A stretch of 64,000 bases of DNA, from NCBI GenBank assembly GCA_937927975.1, contig CALEZT010000088.1, positions 66,419-130,418 on the forward strand. Reading direction: 5' to 3'. Numbering within the stretch: the first letter of the stretch is position 1; each line of letters opens with the position of its first letter. The stretch comes from an uncultured Phycisphaerales bacterium (GTDB taxonomy: Bacteria; Planctomycetota; Phycisphaerae; Sedimentisphaerales; Anaerobacaceae). Under the pieces are notes generated by a model, which had not been told where the DNA came from, ran no database searches, and saw only the letters and a list, made by a program, of their open reading frames with translations. Shown piece by piece: positions 60,308-64,000 of the stretch. The translations under genes were made by a program, and so were the position numbers.

Positions 60308-61246
60308 ATGGCCGTGCCGGAATCCAGCCCACGCGCCGAGGATTCTCCTCTGCATGAACATCGGAGCAAGGGCCGCGGAACTCGACGCAACAAGCGTTGG
60401 TACCAGCGGACGTCGGTGACCTTGTGCGTGGCGGCAGCCCTGGCCGTCGTCGGGCTGGGCTTCGTCCACGTGATCGTGGGCGTCACGAGCTCTTATGGGC
60501 TGCCGTTCGACATCGTCGTGCGTGAATCGTTCGGCTATCGAGAGGCGATCGTGGACGCCGGGAGGATCGAGTCGCTCCCCTACGCCGCGGCTTGCTTCAA
60601 GTATCCCTTGAGCGTCGCGGCCCTTCACAAGGGAGGCTACACCGACGGCGGTCCCGCATTTGAAGCGAGAATGGCATCCTGGCAGCGCGAGTGCGTCGGC
60701 AGATGGCAAGCTCAATTCGAGTCGTCGCTCGGCCGGCCAGCCGTCTGCCGACGGGACCACCTGTTGGGGCAGGAGCAGGTCCCGGGCAGCGACCCTGAGA
60801 GTTCGCGGGCCTGCAATCAGCGGGGAATCGCCCTCGCCAGGAGCGGCGAGTACCAGGCGGCCCTCGCGGAGTTCACGCGGGCGATTCGAAGAGACCCCAC
60901 CTGTGCCGACGCCTTCTACAATCGAGCCCAGGTCTCGATCGAGATCGGCAACCTGGGCCAGGCGGCGTCCGACCTCGGCACGGTCGTCGAGATCCGGCCG
61001 GGATTCACGGAAGCCCGCATCCGCCGGGGCCGGCTCTACGTCGCGATGAACGACCGTGACAGGGCCATCGCAGAATTCACCAAGGCCGTCGAGATCGATC
61101 CAAAATGCGGCGAGGCGATCTTTCATCGCGGCCTGGTCCACTTCGTCCGGGGCGACTACGAGAGGGCTCTGGCGGACGTGCAGAAAATCGAGAGCCTCGG
61201 CCAAGTCGTTCCGACAGAATTCACGCGGGTGCTTCGCGGAGAATAG
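60308..61246 (+). CDS. Membrane protein with TPR domain
   Basis: This 312-residue protein has a transmembrane segment near residues 35-55 and a C-terminal TPR region (CNQRGIALARSGEYQAALAE, AFYNRAQVSIEIGNLGQAAS, IFHRGLVHFVRGDYERALAD). ATG 60308 follows GTGAGG; the longer frame reads through the repeat and is not used. Function unknown. Confidence 0.78.
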   Translation: MAVPESSPRAEDSPLHEHRSKGRGTRRNKRWYQRTSVTLCVAAALAVVGLGFVHVIVGVTSSYGLPFDIVVRESFGYREAIVDAGRIESLPYAAACFKYPLSVAALHKGGYTDGGPAFEARMASWQRECVGRWQAQFESSLGRPAVCRRDHLLGQEQVPGSDPESSRACNQRGIALARSGEYQAALAEFTRAIRRDPTCADAFYNRAQVSIEIGNLGQAASDLGTVVEIRPGFTEARIRRGRLYVAMNDRDRAIAEFTKAVEIDPKCGEAIFHRGLVHFVRGDYERALADVQKIESLGQVVPTEFTRVLRGE

Positions 61247-61366
61247 CGGTAGGCATGGCCCACCCGCCGCCATCGCCCTATCGGCAGATCCTCACCGAAC
61301 TGCGGTTGCGGAAGAGTCGCTGTGCGGGGCGTCAGCGTAGGGTATGCCTCGCACACCGTCTTCACC

Positions 61367-62482
61367 TCATCGCGACTCCATGAGCTCGATGAAATCGTTG
61401 AAGAGATAGTTCGAGTCGTGCGGACCCGGCGAGGCCTCGGGATGGTACTGGACCGCGAAGGCCTTGAGCTTCTCGCAGCACAGACCTTCGAGCGTGTTGT
61501 CGTTGAGGTTCATGTGCGTCAGCTCGACATCCTTGCCCGCGAGCGAATCGAGATCCACGCAGAAGCCGTGGTTCTGGCTGGTGATCTCGATCTTGCCGGT
61601 GCGGAGATTCTTGACCGGGTGGTTCGCGCCGCGATGGCCGAACTTGAGCTTGTACGTCGTGCCGCCGAGCGCCAGGCCGAGGATCTGATGGCCCAGGCAG
61701 ATGCCGAAGATCGGGACCTTGCCCAGCAATGCGCGGACCGTCTCGATCGTGTAGGTGACCGCGGCGGGATCGCCCGGCCCATTGCTGAGGAACACGCCAT
61801 CGGGCTTGCGGGCCAGGATGTCCTTGGCGGTCGTCTGCGCGGGAACCGCGGTCACGTCGCAGCCGTGCGAGACCAGCAGGCGGAGGATGTTCTGCTTCAT
61901 GCCGCAATCGATGGCAACCACTTTGTAATTGGCCTGCGGCGGCTTGACGCCGGGATTCAGGACATCGACGACGCCCTCCTTCCACGCGTAGGGCTTGTCG
62001 CTGGTCACGGCCTTGACGATGTCGCGTCCGACGAGGCCCGGGTACTGCTGCAGCTTCTCCGCCAGTTTCTTCACGTCCGTCTCGACGGCCGAGAGGATGC
62101 CGCGCATCGCGCCTTTCGTGCGGATGTGGCGCACGAGCTTTCGCGTGTCGATGCCCTCGATGCCGACGATGCCGTTCTTGGCGAGGTACTCGTCGAGCGT
62201 GGCGACGTTGCGCCAGTTGCTCGGATAGGGGCAGTTCTCCTTGACCACGAACCCGCTGACGAAGCTCTTTCGCGACTCCCAGTCCTCGGGATTCGTGCCG
62301 TAGTTGCCGATGAGCGGGTAGGTCATCGTGATGATCTGCTCGTGGTACGAGGGATCGGTGAGGATCTCCTGGTACCCGGCCATGCTCGTATTGAACACGA
62401 CCTCGCCGCACTTCTCGGCCTTGGCGCCGAAGGCTTTGCCTTCGAAGAACGTGCCGTCCTCTAGCAACAGAATCGCTTTCAC
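61367..62482 (-). CDS. carA: Carbamoyl-phosphate synthase small subunit
   Basis: This 371-residue protein has the glutaminase triad: Cys in GICLGHQ (about residue 259) and His-Glu in QYHPEASPGPHD. The N-terminal domain has FNTSMAGYQEILTDPSY. It makes carbamoyl phosphate with CarB for pyrimidine and arginine synthesis. It is separated from carB by a dispersed repeat. Confidence 0.97.
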   Translation of the reverse strand: MKAILLLEDGTFFEGKAFGAKAEKCGEVVFNTSMAGYQEILTDPSYHEQIITMTYPLIGNYGTNPEDWESRKSFVSGFVVKENCPYPSNWRNVATLDEYLAKNGIVGIEGIDTRKLVRHIRTKGAMRGILSAVETDVKKLAEKLQQYPGLVGRDIVKAVTSDKPYAWKEGVVDVLNPGVKPPQANYKVVAIDCGMKQNILRLLVSHGCDVTAVPAQTTAKDILARKPDGVFLSNGPGDPAAVTYTIETVRALLGKVPIFGICLGHQILGLALGGTTYKLKFGHRGANHPVKNLRTGKIEITSQNHGFCVDLDSLAGKDVELTHMNLNDNTLEGLCCEKLKAFAVQYHPEASPGPHDSNYLFNDFIELMESR

Positions 62483-62501
62483 GATGATTTCCTTAACGGA
62501 C

Positions 62502-62655
62502 TAAATCCGAAATCCGAATTTCGAAATCCGAAACAAATCCAAAAACCCAAATCCAAATGACCGAAACGCTGTCGCAAGGCGGGAGTCTCGTTTTGAGCTT
62601 TGGGTCTTGGTCATTTGTGCTTGTTTCGGATTTCGTGCTTCGAATTTCGTGCTTT
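62502..62655. repeat. AT-rich dispersed repeat, copy 2
   Basis: The tract has the same core and orientation as 56441-56594 (aaatgaccgaaacgctgtcg) with a few substitutions, and inverted ttcggatttcg arms. It occupies the carA-carB gap. Confidence 0.8.
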
Positions 62656-62656
62656 C

Positions 62657-64000
<1,344 letters not shown>

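Overview
The window comes from a GC-rich, flagellated, Gram-negative-type bacterium. It carries a near-contiguous flagellar gene region, sigma-54 type regulation, two families of dispersed palindromic repeats and many lipoproteins. The flagellar gene set and repeats read most like a planctomycete of the Phycisphaerae type; this is inference from gene content, since the window has no rRNA or other marker. No tRNA, rRNA or CRISPR array was seen.

Region 1 (1-19023, minus strand) is a tightly packed run of sixteen genes, most overlapping or only a few bases apart. It holds six radical SAM proteins (a HemN-like one, three with B12-type N-termini, two SPASM-like), two SAM methyltransferases, an SDR dehydrogenase, a cupin joined in frame to a ThDP-dependent acetolactate-synthase-like enzyme, a DJ-1/PfpI protein, a HAD phosphatase, a GmhA-like SIS isomerase, a deoxyhypusine-synthase-like protein, an adenylyltransferase-kinase with HldE domains in reversed order, and a UDP-sugar dehydrogenase-like enzyme. 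I read it as a pathway for an unusual nucleotide-activated heptose-like sugar or surface glycan.

Region 2 (19040-35459, minus strand) continues in the same direction. A small coiled-coil protein, a TPR protein and two glycosyltransferases come first, then flgL, flgK, flgN, flgJ (rod-binding domain only), flgI, flgH, flgA, flgG, flgF, a membrane PilZ protein, flgE and flgD. A sigma-54 promoter match lies 80 bp upstream of flgD, so the flagellar genes, glycosyltransferases and sugar cluster could share transcription.

Region 3 (35460-50598) starts at a divergent control region with a 13-bp perfect hairpin and a cluster of TGTCAC motifs. On the plus strand follow a sigma-54 activator with an altered GAFTGA loop, a second sigma-54 promoter, two TPR proteins, a second activator with a canonical GAFTGA loop, fliL, fliM, fliN, flhA, fliA, small conserved-looking proteins, two lipoproteins and a FlgM-like protein, ending at a rho-independent terminator. 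The two activators probably control the middle flagellar genes, and FliA/FlgM the late ones.

Region 4 (50599-64000) is ordinary chromosome: small proteins, a nucleoside deaminase, a MacAB-TolC-like export set, a Tat-exported sugar isomerase-like protein, a TPR membrane protein, and carA followed by the 3' part of carB. Two AT-rich dispersed repeats (56441-56594, 62502-62655) and one copy of a GC-rich palindromic element (60142-60271) lie here. A second copy of that GC-rich element lies inside the cupin-ThDP open reading frame of region 1.
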